The notes: generated by a model not told the origin, from the letters alone. Counted from the first letter of the stretch, positions 9,385 to 18,788 are shown. The stretch: DNA of 32,394 nt from Flavobacteriales bacterium (GCA_017537565.1 JAFYKQ010000046.1:1-32394), one strand, 5' to 3'. Translations and numbers: made by a program.

Positions 9385-10572
9385 CTGAAAAATATCAGAT
9401 TTATACTCCTTGCACTTGCAACTATCCTAGTGGCTTCTTGCGCTCCAGAAAAGAAAGAGCCACACGCACAGAACGTCATCTACCTTATAGGTGACGGTAT
9501 GGGATTTGGTGCGGTATCTTCCCTTCTTCTTTCACAAGATTCTCTCACAGGTTTTGAAAAAGCTCCTGTGATAGGCCTTTCAGAAACTCAATCTGCCAAC
9601 AACCACGTTACAGACTCTCCTGCTGGAGGTTCGGCATTGGCTTGTGGTACTCGTGTTAAAAACGGCGTCCTAGGTCTAGACCCTGTGGACAGCACACATC
9701 TTACCAGCATACTGGAAAAAGCACAGGTAATGGGCAAAAAGACAGGCATAGTCGTTAACACTACCCTTACCGAAGCTACTCCTGCTGCGTTCTATGCAAA
9801 TGTCAAATCTCGTTCTATGAGCTATGAAATCGCCCGCCAATTCACAGAAAGCGGTGTAGATGTAGCCATAGGTGCAGGTCTTAGTGCGTTTATAAATCGT
9901 CCAGACTCTCTAGACCTTACTCGTGTACTTATAGAAGAAAAAGGATATGACGTGTACCTAGACTGGAAGAGTGTTCTTAACTCTACATCAGAAAAATTTG
10001 TAGGCATACTTTCTATGGGAGATGTACACCGTCGTAACAAACCTACTACTGCAAAACCAGGTGCTGCCGCAGGCGATGAAGTATGTCTAGCTGCCAAACT
10101 AGCTGCCGATGCTGCCGACCAAGCAGACACTACTATATTCTCTGAACCAGACCTTTATCTGGAAAAAGCTACTGCCAAAGCTCTTACAGCTCTTGAAAAG
10201 AACGCTCCAAACGGTTTCTTCCTAATGATAGAAAGTGCTATCATAGACGGCTATGGTCACAACAATGACAGCGATGGTATGATAGAAGAGATGCAGGAAT
10301 TTGACCGCACATTGCAGATGTTGGTACAGTATGTAAATGCTCACCCTGGAACACTGCTAGTAGTTACTGCCGACCACGAGACAGGTGGCACAGGTGTAGG
10401 ATACAAAGGCCACAAAGTGGGTGAAAAAGCAGACGTAAGTCTTACATTCAGCACCAAGGGCCATACAGGAACTGTTGTTCCTATCTTTGCTTATGGTGAA
10501 GGAGCCGAAAAATTCTCGGGCATAATGAAAAACAGAGATGTGCCTGGTAAAATAGAAGCTCTTATAAAATAA
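9385..10572 (+). CDS. Alkaline phosphatase, lipoprotein, apparent CTG start
   Basis: Alkaline phosphatase superfamily: NVIYLIGDGMGFG with a metal-binding Asp, VTDSPAGGSALACG holding the Ser nucleophile after Asp, an Asp/His pair in DGYGHNND, and TADHETGG. It hydrolyses phosphomonoesters outside the cytoplasm. The frame is open from an ATG at 9307, but that ATG lies in the groEL terminator and upstream of the promoter. After the predicted transcript start the frame has no ATG, GTG or TTG before the signal peptide. Reading from CTG 9385 gives (M)KNIRFILLALATILVASC, a complete lipoprotein signal with lipobox VASC and Cys19. The product would be 395 residues. The enzyme call is firm; the CTG start is inference and a base error is possible. 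Confidence 0.85.
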   Translation: MKNIRFILLALATILVASCAPEKKEPHAQNVIYLIGDGMGFGAVSSLLLSQDSLTGFEKAPVIGLSETQSANNHVTDSPAGGSALACGTRVKNGVLGLDPVDSTHLTSILEKAQVMGKKTGIVVNTTLTEATPAAFYANVKSRSMSYEIARQFTESGVDVAIGAGLSAFINRPDSLDLTRVLIEEKGYDVYLDWKSVLNSTSEKFVGILSMGDVHRRNKPTTAKPGAAAGDEVCLAAKLAADAADQADTTIFSEPDLYLEKATAKALTALEKNAPNGFFLMIESAIIDGYGHNNDSDGMIEEMQEFDRTLQMLVQYVNAHPGTLLVVTADHETGGTGVGYKGHKVGEKADVSLTFSTKGHTGTVVPIFAYGEGAEKFSGIMKNRDVPGKIEALIK

Positions 10573-10621
10573 GAAACATATATCGTGGTGGATGTGGATT
10601 TAATCCCACTGCCTCGCCATA

Positions 10622-10657
10622 AAAAAATGAGGTCATCTATCGATGACCTCATTTTTT
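10622..10657. terminator. Bidirectional terminator
   Basis: A 13-bp stem (10625-10637 with 10642-10654, core TGAGGTCATC) with loop TATC is flanked by A on the left and T on the right. It serves the alkaline phosphatase gene and the convergent permease gene. Confidence 0.9.
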
Positions 10658-10671
10658 ATACCTAATATTCT

Positions 10672-11904
10672 TTATTCATAACGCACCGTGTGTGCAGGAT
10701 TTATACGGGATATAAACATTGCTGGCAGTAATAACATCAGCATATTTATCAATATCACTCCCACGTTAAGTGCTACTATCGCTCCCCACTCAAAACATAC
10801 TGGCACTACCTCTACACTATACACACTGGCGTCCAGCCTTATCACTCCCCAGTGATGCTGTATCCACAGCAATAACAACGCCACTGCATTACCTATAACA
10901 AGAGCTCTCACTATGATATAAAAAGCATTCCACAGGAATATACCTCCCACATATCTGCTACTAGCCCCCAATGTACGCAATATGCCTATCAGTGAGGTTT
11001 TTTCCAGTATGAGTATGAGCATTACAGTTATCATATTTACGGCACACACTATGGTCATTATGGCTATTATCACCCATATATTCACATCAAACATCTTCAC
11101 CCAGTCCAGTAACACCGCGTGTGTTTCTTTCATAGTAGTTACACTATACTTCCACGATGTTTCCATATAGACCTGTGCTGCGACATCTGGTATGCTTTTC
11201 ATATCGTCCAGTACTATTTCATAACCAGACACCTGCCCCTCATTCCAACCGTTTATCCTACCCACTGTCTTCTGTGATGAGATAGCATAGGCCTCATCTA
11301 TGGCTGTGATATCTGTCTTGTAGATGGCCGCTATGGTAAAATATCTCATTATGGGGCTTTGTCGACCTTCACGCATAAAGTGAGCCTTGATACGCCCCCC
11401 TACCTTTACATTTAGACGGGCTGCCGTGGTGGTAGATAGCACTATACTATCGTTCTCCACGTCGTTTTCATAGGCTGGCATATGTCCTTCCACTATAAAA
11501 CTCTCAAATGTCTTTCTGGGAAAATTCTCTCCTACTCCCTTGATGATGACACTTTCAAATTCGTCACCTTCTTTTATCACAGACACACATATGGAATAGG
11601 GATATATGCACTTTACTTTTTCATTTGCGGTGATTACAGAAACAAAATCTTCGTTTCCTGTCATAGATTGCGCCGATGCAGAAGAGGACATTTGGGGTGT
11701 TATCTGTATATGACCGCCAAAAGAAGCTATATTTTCCTGTATCTTACGTTGCAGTCCTATACCCGTACATATAGCTATAACCATCACCACAACCCCTATT
11801 GCGATAGAGCTTACAGCAATTTTAAAAGCAGGCGAAGAAATATTTCCGTGATACGTTCCTTTTTTGTAAATTCGCCTTGATATAAAATACTTAGTACTGA
11901 ACAT
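10672..11904 (-). CDS. LolC/LolE-type ABC transporter permease (FtsX-like)
   Basis: The 410-residue product has the layout of the lipoprotein-releasing permease family. After a short cytoplasmic N-terminus come one membrane segment (about residues 27-50, AVSSIAIGVVVMVIAICTG), a long periplasmic domain to about residue 265, then three membrane segments in the FtsX-like domain. The pattern IGILRTLGASSRYVGGIFL between the last segments is typical. Such permeases work with a LolD-like ATPase to extract lipoproteins from the inner membrane; no ATPase gene lies in this window. The start codon is only 17 bases from the divergent namZ start. A candidate -7 box (TAACTTTG on the minus strand) lies inside that neighbouring gene. 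Confidence 0.85.
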   Translation of the reverse strand: MFSTKYFISRRIYKKGTYHGNISSPAFKIAVSSIAIGVVVMVIAICTGIGLQRKIQENIASFGGHIQITPQMSSSASAQSMTGNEDFVSVITANEKVKCIYPYSICVSVIKEGDEFESVIIKGVGENFPRKTFESFIVEGHMPAYENDVENDSIVLSTTTAARLNVKVGGRIKAHFMREGRQSPIMRYFTIAAIYKTDITAIDEAYAISSQKTVGRINGWNEGQVSGYEIVLDDMKSIPDVAAQVYMETSWKYSVTTMKETHAVLLDWVKMFDVNIWVIIAIMTIVCAVNMITVMLILILEKTSLIGILRTLGASSRYVGGIFLWNAFYIIVRALVIGNAVALLLLWIQHHWGVIRLDASVYSVEVVPVCFEWGAIVALNVGVILINMLMLLLPAMFISRINPAHTVRYE

Positions 11905-11921
11905 TCAATAATCCTCTTACA

Positions 11922-13118
11922 ATGAGCTACAAAGTTACTATTAAATTCTTATGCACAGCGTTTTTATGTGCAATTTGTTCGCTTTCTCTACTAGCTGGAA
12001 GCAAAGAAGAACCCAAAAAAGGCACAGACATTCAGCCTGGTGCCGCTCAATATGACCAATATCTGCATCTTTTGCAGGGAAAACGCGTTGCTTTTACAGG
12101 TAACCACACATCTATAGTTGGTGATAAACACCTAGTAGATATCCTTATGGAAAAAGGCATAAACATCGTCAAAGCCTTTGCTCCAGAACACGGTTTCCGC
12201 GGCACGGCCGATGCAGGTGAACGCGTAAACAACGAAGTAGATGAAAAAACAGGCATCAACATCGTATCCCTATATGGTAAGATGAGTAAACCTACTCCAG
12301 AAATATTGAGCGATGTAGATGTATTGCTTTTTGACATACAGGACGTGGGAGCCCGCTTCTACACATATATCAACACTATGCAACGCATAATGGAAGCAGG
12401 TGGTGAAAACAACATTCCTGTAATAGTCCTAGACCGTCCTAACCCTAACGGATACTATATAGACGGTCCTATACTTAAAGACACTTGTATATCTGGTATA
12501 GGTATGCAGCCTGTGCCTATCGTTTATGGTATGACAATAGGAGAATATGCACTTATGCTCAACGGCGAAGGTTGGATGAAGAAAGGCGTGAAATGTGACC
12601 TTAAAGTTATACCTTGCGTAGGTTACACTCACAAATCTCGTTATAGCCTACCTGTTCCTCCATCTCCAAACCTACCTACCGACCGTTCGGTAAACCTATT
12701 CCCTAGTACTTGTCTTTTTGAAGGAACACCTCTTTCTGAAGGTCGTGGTACAGACTGGCCATTTGAAGTATTTGGCAGCCCGCTTATAGACTCTACTGCC
12801 ACAGACTTTACATTCACTCCTGCTCCTAACTTTGGTGACAAACGTCCTAAACAACGCGGCAAAGTATGCTATGGTATGGACCTACGCAGCGAGAAAGAAC
12901 AGAAAGAAGTAAATCTTGACTACATCATATGGGCGTACAACAACTATACCGATAAAGAAAAATTCTTTAACCATCGTGGTTTTGCCATACGTATAGGTAA
13001 CTATGAGGTAGAAGACCAGATAAAAGCAGGTATGAGTGCCAAAGAAATCAAAAAAGACTGGAAAAAAGGCATAGAAGATTTCAAGAAAATACGCGCCAAA
13101 TACCTCATCTACAAGTAA
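11922..13118 (+). CDS. namZ: Exo-beta-N-acetylmuramidase NamZ-like (DUF1343), copy 1
   Basis: The 398-residue product begins with a signal peptide (hydrophobic to about residue 25, LLAGS). It matches the DUF1343/NamZ family: GKRVAFTGNHTS (53-64), FAPEHGFRG (86-94), DIQDVGARFYTYI, LDRPNPNG and FEGTPLSEGRGT. Characterised members (Bacillus subtilis NamZ, Tannerella forsythia homologues) release N-acetylmuramic acid from the non-reducing end of peptidoglycan fragments. The role here is probably cell-wall recycling or salvage in the periplasm. It leads a two-gene unit with its paralogue 25 bases downstream. The promoter must lie within the divergent permease gene; TTTG 11863-11866 is one possible -33, but the -7 match is poor. 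Confidence 0.9.
   Translation: MSYKVTIKFLCTAFLCAICSLSLLAGSKEEPKKGTDIQPGAAQYDQYLHLLQGKRVAFTGNHTSIVGDKHLVDILMEKGINIVKAFAPEHGFRGTADAGERVNNEVDEKTGINIVSLYGKMSKPTPEILSDVDVLLFDIQDVGARFYTYINTMQRIMEAGGENNIPVIVLDRPNPNGYYIDGPILKDTCISGIGMQPVPIVYGMTIGEYALMLNGEGWMKKGVKCDLKVIPCVGYTHKSRYSLPVPPSPNLPTDRSVNLFPSTCLFEGTPLSEGRGTDWPFEVFGSPLIDSTATDFTFTPAPNFGDKRPKQRGKVCYGMDLRSEKEQKEVNLDYIIWAYNNYTDKEKFFNHRGFAIRIGNYEVEDQIKAGMSAKEIKKDWKKGIEDFKKIRAKYLIYK
11930..11937 (-). promoter_or_regulatory. Candidate -7 element of the permease gene, inside the divergent CDS
   Basis: Read on the minus strand this is TAACTTTG, a match to TAnnTTTG, 25 bases before the permease ATG at 11904. No good -33 TTTG is seen. It lies within the first codons of the divergent namZ gene. 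Confidence 0.45.
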
Positions 13119-13143
13119 AAAACAATATAAATACACATAAAAT

Positions 13144-14319
13144 ATGAAAACTATTTCTAGATTATTAGTTGTGGCTATGATGCTGCTGGGCATCACAGCT
13201 TGGGCGGCAGGAAACCAAGACGTAAAAGTAGGAGGTGACCAGACTGCCAAATACATGAAAATGCTCAAAGGAAAACGTGTAGCATTTGTAGGTAACCAGA
13301 CATCTGTTATGACAGATGAGAAAAATACTCACTTAGTGGACTATCTGGTAGCACAGAAGATAAATCTGGTAAAAGTATTTGCTCCAGAACACGGATTCCG
13401 TGATATGGCTGCCGCTGGTGCCAAAATCACAGACGGTACAGACCCTGTAACAGGCGTACCTGTGGTTTCTCTATATGGTAAAAACTATAAACCTACACCA
13501 GAAATGTTGGCAGATGTAGATGTAATCATCTATGACATACAGGACGTAGGTTGCCGTTTCTATACTTACATATCTACTATGACATACGTTATGGAAGCCG
13601 CTGCCGAATTGGGCAAAAAAGTAATAGTGCTGGACCGTCCTAACCCTAACGGCCACTACATAGACGGTAATATACTGGATATGGAGTATAAGTCATTTGT
13701 AGGTATGCACCCTGTGCCTATCGTTTACGGTATGACAGCAGGCGAATATGCACAGATGGTTAACGGCGAAGGCTGGATGAAAGACGGTGTGAAGTGCGAC
13801 CTTACAGTTATACCTTGCAAGGGTTATGACCGTAGCGCTCCATACAGCCTACCTGTTGCTCCATCACCAAACCTAGCGACAGATGCTTCTATTGCTTGGT
13901 ATCCTAGCTTGTGCTACTTTGAAGGAACACCTCTTTCTGAAGGTCGTGGCACGGTTGCTCCATTTGAAATGTTTGGTAGCCCAAACCTTCCTGTGACTGG
14001 ACACAAATTCACTCCAACGAGCAGCAAAAACAAAGGCGTAGAATGTAACGGTGTTGACCTACGCGGCGTTAAAGCTCCTAACTACATAGACCTTAAATAT
14101 GTGGTATGGGCTTATGAAAACTATGAACCACAAGACAAATTCATACTGGGAGCCAATCTTAAAAAGCCTTTCTTTGACCTGCTATGCGGTGGTCCTACCA
14201 TTCGCAAACAGATACTTTCTGGTATGAGTGCCGAAGAAATACGCGCAACGTGGAAAGAAGGCATCGAAAACTTTAAAAAGACTCGTGCCAAATATCTTAT
14301 CTATCCAGATTTTGAATAA
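13144..14319 (+). CDS. namZ: Exo-beta-N-acetylmuramidase NamZ-like (DUF1343), copy 2
   Basis: This 391-residue tandem paralogue of the preceding gene has its own signal peptide (residues 1-22, ending AWAAG). The same family motifs recur: GKRVAFVGNQTS (43-54), FAPEHGFRD (79-87), DIQDVGCRFYTYI, LDRPNPNG and FEGTPLSEGRGT. Substrate-pocket differences are possible; the FAPEHGFR segment is followed by Asp instead of Gly, and the C-terminal third diverges most. A gap of 25 bases and no terminator between the genes show one transcript. Two copies could split work between substrates of different size or cross-linking, as suggested for other Bacteroidetes with two NamZ proteins; that is inference. A bidirectional terminator follows. 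Confidence 0.9.
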   Translation: MKTISRLLVVAMMLLGITAWAAGNQDVKVGGDQTAKYMKMLKGKRVAFVGNQTSVMTDEKNTHLVDYLVAQKINLVKVFAPEHGFRDMAAAGAKITDGTDPVTGVPVVSLYGKNYKPTPEMLADVDVIIYDIQDVGCRFYTYISTMTYVMEAAAELGKKVIVLDRPNPNGHYIDGNILDMEYKSFVGMHPVPIVYGMTAGEYAQMVNGEGWMKDGVKCDLTVIPCKGYDRSAPYSLPVAPSPNLATDASIAWYPSLCYFEGTPLSEGRGTVAPFEMFGSPNLPVTGHKFTPTSSKNKGVECNGVDLRGVKAPNYIDLKYVVWAYENYEPQDKFILGANLKKPFFDLLCGGPTIRKQILSGMSAEEIRATWKEGIENFKKTRAKYLIYPDFE

Positions 14320-14336
14320 TCTAGTACTACACCTAT

Positions 14337-14369
14337 AAAAAAAGGCTCGCCTGTGGCGAGCCTTTTTTA
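14337..14369. terminator. Bidirectional terminator
   Basis: The stem GGCTCGCC/GGCGAGCC (14344-14351 with 14355-14362) is extended by A and T runs on both sides. It ends the namZ pair and, from the other strand, the acyl-CoA synthetase gene. Confidence 0.9.
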
Positions 14370-14392
14370 TATTCCATTACTTATCGTTAGCA

Positions 14393-16210
14393 CTATTTCT
14401 CTCCTGCACCAGACGTGTTTCCACTGCCTGCATACATAAGGTCCAGTTCACGATGTAGTTTCTCAAGAATTATCTTGCGACGTACCTTAAGGGTAGGTGT
14501 AAGTTCTCCTGTATCCATCGTAAAGACGTCTGGCAATATGGTGAATTTCTTTATCTGCTCAAATCCCGCAAGTCCCACCTGCAAAGCATCTATCTTTTCC
14601 TCATACATAGCACGTACCGCTGGGTGTGCCACCAGTTCTTCCCTACTGTCATAACCCCAACCATTATCTTGTGCCACTCGCTCCAACTGCTCAAAATTTG
14701 GAACGATAAATGCCGTAACATATGGGCGACCATCACCAGCCACCACAGCCTGTTCTATCATCATATCACTGGTAAGACGTGCTTCCAACATTTGCGGAGC
14801 CACATACTTACCTTGTGAAGTCTTCATAAGGTCCTTGATACGTTCTGTGATATACAGGTTACCTTCGGCATCTATCATACCTGCATCTCCCGTATGGAAC
14901 CAACCTTCGCTATCTATAACCTCGGCCGTAGCCTCTGGTTTTTTATAATAACCACGCATCACCGTCTTACTACGCACCAATATCTCGTCGTTCTCACCTA
15001 TACGCACCTCTATGTCTGTAAGAGGGGTTCCTATAGAACTCAACTGGTAATTGACATAAGGACGAGCCGACACCGTAGCCGTAGTCTCGGTAAGGCCATA
15101 ACCCACCATCAGTTTTATGCCCATAGCGTGGAAAAACTCTACTATAAACGAAGGTACGTGAGCACCTGCCGTAGGCATTATTCTCAATCGTCCTCCTATA
15201 CCTTTTTTCACCACCTTGAACACCAGTGCATCGGCCAGGCTATACAACAATCTGAGATACCACGGAGGAGTAGCTCCCACACGACCATATTCGTTGTACG
15301 CACGCCCTACTCTCATCGCCAGATTAAATGCTATGCGTTTAACTCGTGGACCCGATAGTATCGTCGCGTTAACCTTCTGATACACCTTTTCATAGACACG
15401 TGGCACAGAACAGAAGCACGATGGTGCAACCTCGGGCAGAGCCTCAGCTATGACCTTGGTATCGGTAAGGACATATGAAGGGCAATTCTTGTATAGACAG
15501 AACCAACTCCACCCACGTTCAAACACGTGACACAATGGCAGAAAACACAACGATGTATCATCTTCCTTCATATCCAAACGTATATCGTGGATTATCATCG
15601 CCTGCATAATGTTATCGTGCCCCAACATCACGCCCTTGGGTTCTCCGGTAGTACCACTGGTATATATGATAGTTGCCAAATCGTTCTCTGAAGCCTCACT
15701 TCTGCGTTTTTTATATTCGGCTTGTGCAGTATCATTTACTCCACTATTCTTGTATTCGTCAAAATAGCAGCCATAGCCATCACTTAATTTCACGCTATTG
15801 TCAAATACCACCACACGTCTAGGGCTTATCTTACCACTCTTTATGAGTTCCATCGTAACATCATACTGCAACTGTGTACCCACAAATATGATGTGTGATT
15901 CTGTCTCACTTGCTATGTACAATAATTGTGAAGGACTGGAAGTGGCATACACCGGCACCGTTACAGCACGTATCCCCATTATCGCCATATCTGCAACATG
16001 CCAATGAGTCATATTTGGAGAGAAGATGATTATACGGTCTTCTTCTTTTACTCCATCACTTATAAGTGTTTGTGAAAGTTCTACAAAATCGTCCCTAAAC
16101 TCTCTCCAAGTAATATCACTCCACCCAGTAGGTGTCTTACCGTGTAATATAACATCATTTGGATGAGCCAAAGCATTGGCTTCTATGTAACTAACGTAAT
16201 CTTTTTTCAA
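14393..16210 (-). CDS. fadD: Long-chain acyl-CoA synthetase (AMP-forming)
   Basis: The 605-residue product is an AMP-forming adenylate-forming enzyme: P-loop IYTSGTTGEPKG (182-193), VGYGLTETTATVS, and GWFHTGDAGMIDAEGNLYITERIKD. The AMP-binding domain is at the N-terminus with the small C-terminal lid after it. It activates long-chain fatty acids to acyl-CoA at the cytoplasmic membrane face. Length and the VMLGHDNIMQ and KTSQGKYVAPQMLE motifs fit the long-chain group well. A -7 box (TATATTTG on the minus strand, 16254-16261) lies 44 bases upstream, so it can be transcribed apart from the gene ahead of it. The symbol is a family label; chain length preference is not visible. Confidence 0.92.
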   Translation of the reverse strand: MKKDYVSYIEANALAHPNDVILHGKTPTGWSDITWREFRDDFVELSQTLISDGVKEEDRIIIFSPNMTHWHVADMAIMGIRAVTVPVYATSSPSQLLYIASETESHIIFVGTQLQYDVTMELIKSGKISPRRVVVFDNSVKLSDGYGCYFDEYKNSGVNDTAQAEYKKRRSEASENDLATIIYTSGTTGEPKGVMLGHDNIMQAMIIHDIRLDMKEDDTSLCFLPLCHVFERGWSWFCLYKNCPSYVLTDTKVIAEALPEVAPSCFCSVPRVYEKVYQKVNATILSGPRVKRIAFNLAMRVGRAYNEYGRVGATPPWYLRLLYSLADALVFKVVKKGIGGRLRIMPTAGAHVPSFIVEFFHAMGIKLMVGYGLTETTATVSARPYVNYQLSSIGTPLTDIEVRIGENDEILVRSKTVMRGYYKKPEATAEVIDSEGWFHTGDAGMIDAEGNLYITERIKDLMKTSQGKYVAPQMLEARLTSDMMIEQAVVAGDGRPYVTAFIVPNFEQLERVAQDNGWGYDSREELVAHPAVRAMYEEKIDALQVGLAGFEQIKKFTILPDVFTMDTGELTPTLKVRRKIILEKLHRELDLMYAGSGNTSGAGEK

Positions 16211-16253
16211 AATAAAATATCTTTATATAAACGTAGTCTTAAGTATAATTGAG

Positions 16254-16261
16254 CAAATATA
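16254..16261 (-). promoter_or_regulatory. -7 element of the acyl-CoA synthetase gene
   Basis: The minus strand reads TATATTTG, an exact TAnnTTTG, 44 bases from the start codon. A TTG is present 16 bases upstream, closer than usual. Confidence 0.55.
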
Positions 16262-16337
16262 GACATTAAAGTCCATACAAGTGAAAAAAACACAGACTTT
16301 TACCTTTTTTTTAACATCTGATAAATAACCTGTACAC

Positions 16338-18599
16338 TTACTCCCATACGGGTAAACCTGTGATAGCGTGCAGTTTATTAACATCATCTGCATCTTCTCC
16401 CCATAGAGCATCTCCCCAAGGAGCAGATAGTAGGCTATTCATTCCTACCCCCATAGGTTTTAATATGATAGAGAACCGCCCTCCTTTTCTTTTCTTATAA
16501 GCATACACCCTATCCAAATCCATAAGCGTATAGACATCTGGAGAGATCACTACACCACTTATGTAGTCTTTATTTATGGCATAGGTCTGCATAGAAAGAA
16601 AAGCCTCTTTTATTTCATCGCAAGGCTCAAACTTCATATATCGTCCGTCGTCTGTGTACTCATACTTATACCCCATAGATTCCAGTATTCTACCCAGAAC
16701 CCCCGATGAAGAAAGAGTGTATCCGTCCAGTAGCAACATCACTCTACGTCCTGTACTATGTGCTGCCCTAAGACTCGCCTCGCTGTGTGGGTTATAAACG
16801 GCCTCTATTCCTCTTACCAGCAGGATATCATCCCCATCTTCACGCCTGCCTACCTCTTCCCACATAGATATTTTATTCCCTATCGCGTGTCTCGCTCCAT
16901 CCGAAGGCAACATCTGCACGCTGCAATTCATATCTATACCAGTAGATGCTCTTGCCGTAAAAGCACCAGTAGACACCACCGATGCATATCCACTAGACCT
17001 ATAAAGAGATATAGAAGAATGTGGCATATTATAAAAAGCATTTGCTGCATAACGAGGTAGCGTCAGACACACAGCTACACTATCCCCTGCCACCCATATA
17101 CCATCATTATCCTTTTTGGGATTAAAATGATAAACACCTGCATTGTCACAAGTAGTCTCATCTATGCCACCCGTCTTAAACAAGCCCGCAAAATCAAACT
17201 CCAACGATATGTTCTTAAAGTCTATATTTTCCATAAAATCTGCGTGTGTATTTATGTCCACTCGCCCATATGGAAACACATATACCGCTACCTCTACTTT
17301 CATATCGTGTGTAGTGGCCTCTCCGCTCCATTTAACGACCCCGCTACCTACATTACGCACCGATGTCTGTTCCACACTCAGTTTACGAGTACCATTAGCC
17401 GAGGCAAAAACCAGAGTTATAGGTGCATCTAGCAGTTCGCGTCCCTTGTGTTTGATGGAGGATATGAGAGAGGTAGCGTGGTCCATCTTGATAGAAAAAC
17501 CATTCACCTCCACTCGAGGAACGTCATACATCACCGCCCCTCTATCACTATTGATAAGCGGATTAAACATATTTTCATCTGCCAATACATCTCTATCTAT
17601 CACAGATATAAATCTAGCTATGTAATCATCGGCGATGGATTTTTCATCATTTACCACATTTAATATCATATTTATCTCTTTCATCACCCCCGATGTAGAA
17701 GATAGATGTGCTGTAAGATAACTTTCTGTGCAAGTAGCCGTAGGAGCAGCCTCTACCACCGCCCAGAAAGTAGATATTTCTCCTTTGGATAGGTGTTTTA
17801 TGCTATCCCCTATCATTCTTATGGACAGTCCCTTTGTAAGAGTAGAAAATGATATTGATATCTCTTCATCATCACGAGTACTTACCACCCCTATTGACAG
17901 CGGAGCAACTTTGCCTACACCTACCGTCAGCGTATCCACTTGAATCGTTTTTTTGCGAGGCTTTTTTTGATGTACATCTAGGACTTTTTTTGCCCATACT
18001 TCTGGCAGTAATCTAGACGAAGGCAGTGGTGTACGCCAAGACACATAATGAGCATCAAATTCCCCTGCCAGTGCCGTATAATACATCTGTGTACGTATAT
18101 CGGTAGCGGTACGGTCATAAGGATTGCCCGTAGGACGCCCTTTTATCTCTACGTGAGTGGAGCGATAACGAGGCAGCAGTGCAAAATCGGGATAGTTTGT
18201 AAGATTAAACTTTTCTATCCATACATCTGGCGAGTCCTGTGATATTTGTTTGGTGGGGATATAGTATATCTCATACACACCACTCCCCAGCGGCTCAAAT
18301 GCAAGCGTGAGACGTTCTGTGTTTATCTCACGTACATAGAGATTGGTTATCTCCATATCGTTCTTCACGTTAAAGATACGTATAGAACATCTGCTGGTAT
18401 CTGTCTGCATAGCAAACGGCAGTCGCCATAGGATTTCGGCTACCACGGCAGGAGCTGTACTTATTTCCACACGAGACATTATCACGGCGTCTTTTACCCG
18501 CCAGGAGTCATAGCCCCCATCTGCATAGAGATAAGAACCACATAGACAACATATTAACCCTATGAAAAAACGTGTGATATATATCTTTAATATCGTCAT
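16338..18599 (-). CDS. Large secreted protein resembling DUF6067 glycoside-hydrolase-like proteins
   Basis: The 753-residue product has a signal peptide (cleavage near LYADG, residue 27) and long beta-rich regions. From memory of the family, the stretch from about residue 310 to 500 follows the DUF6067/GH123-like pattern: RFISVIDRDVLADENM, then VEVNGFSIKMD, GRELLDAPITLVF, VKWSGEA, a DINTHADFMENIDFKNISLEFDF strand pair and NDGIWVAGDS. The part after this, where relatives carry a long catalytic barrel, is only about 190 residues and lacks clear catalytic motifs, so it may be non-hydrolytic or highly diverged. A carbohydrate role is inference. It diverges from rplU and precedes the acyl-CoA synthetase gene by 127 bases. 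Its promoter is unclear; TATCTTTA and CACCTTTG are weak candidates. Confidence 0.5.
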   Translation of the reverse strand: MTILKIYITRFFIGLICCLCGSYLYADGGYDSWRVKDAVIMSRVEISTAPAVVAEILWRLPFAMQTDTSRCSIRIFNVKNDMEITNLYVREINTERLTLAFEPLGSGVYEIYYIPTKQISQDSPDVWIEKFNLTNYPDFALLPRYRSTHVEIKGRPTGNPYDRTATDIRTQMYYTALAGEFDAHYVSWRTPLPSSRLLPEVWAKKVLDVHQKKPRKKTIQVDTLTVGVGKVAPLSIGVVSTRDDEEISISFSTLTKGLSIRMIGDSIKHLSKGEISTFWAVVEAAPTATCTESYLTAHLSSTSGVMKEINMILNVVNDEKSIADDYIARFISVIDRDVLADENMFNPLINSDRGAVMYDVPRVEVNGFSIKMDHATSLISSIKHKGRELLDAPITLVFASANGTRKLSVEQTSVRNVGSGVVKWSGEATTHDMKVEVAVYVFPYGRVDINTHADFMENIDFKNISLEFDFAGLFKTGGIDETTCDNAGVYHFNPKKDNDGIWVAGDSVAVCLTLPRYAANAFYNMPHSSISLYRSSGYASVVSTGAFTARASTGIDMNCSVQMLPSDGARHAIGNKISMWEEVGRREDGDDILLVRGIEAVYNPHSEASLRAAHSTGRRVMLLLDGYTLSSSGVLGRILESMGYKYEYTDDGRYMKFEPCDEIKEAFLSMQTYAINKDYISGVVISPDVYTLMDLDRVYAYKKRKGGRFSIILKPMGVGMNSLLSAPWGDALWGEDADDVNKLHAITGLPVWE

Positions 18600-18705
18600 T
18601 TGAATATATGAATGTTACAAAGGTGTAAAGATAGTCACTTTTATGTGAAGAGTCTTAAAGATAAACGACAAATTTGTTGTGAAAAAATTTTAAAGCCACA
18701 CAGGG

Positions 18706-18736
18706 TTGCATATGTAGAAAATATGTAGTACATTTG
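18706..18736 (+). promoter_or_regulatory. Promoter of rplU-rpmA
   Basis: TTG (18706-18708), 20 bases, TACATTTG (18729-18736). The leader to the rplU ATG is about 45 bases and AT-rich, with no clear fold. Confidence 0.75.
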
Positions 18737-18788
18737 CAGCCTGAATAAAATCAATTATTAATCAACCTTATAACCAATTAGTTACAAA

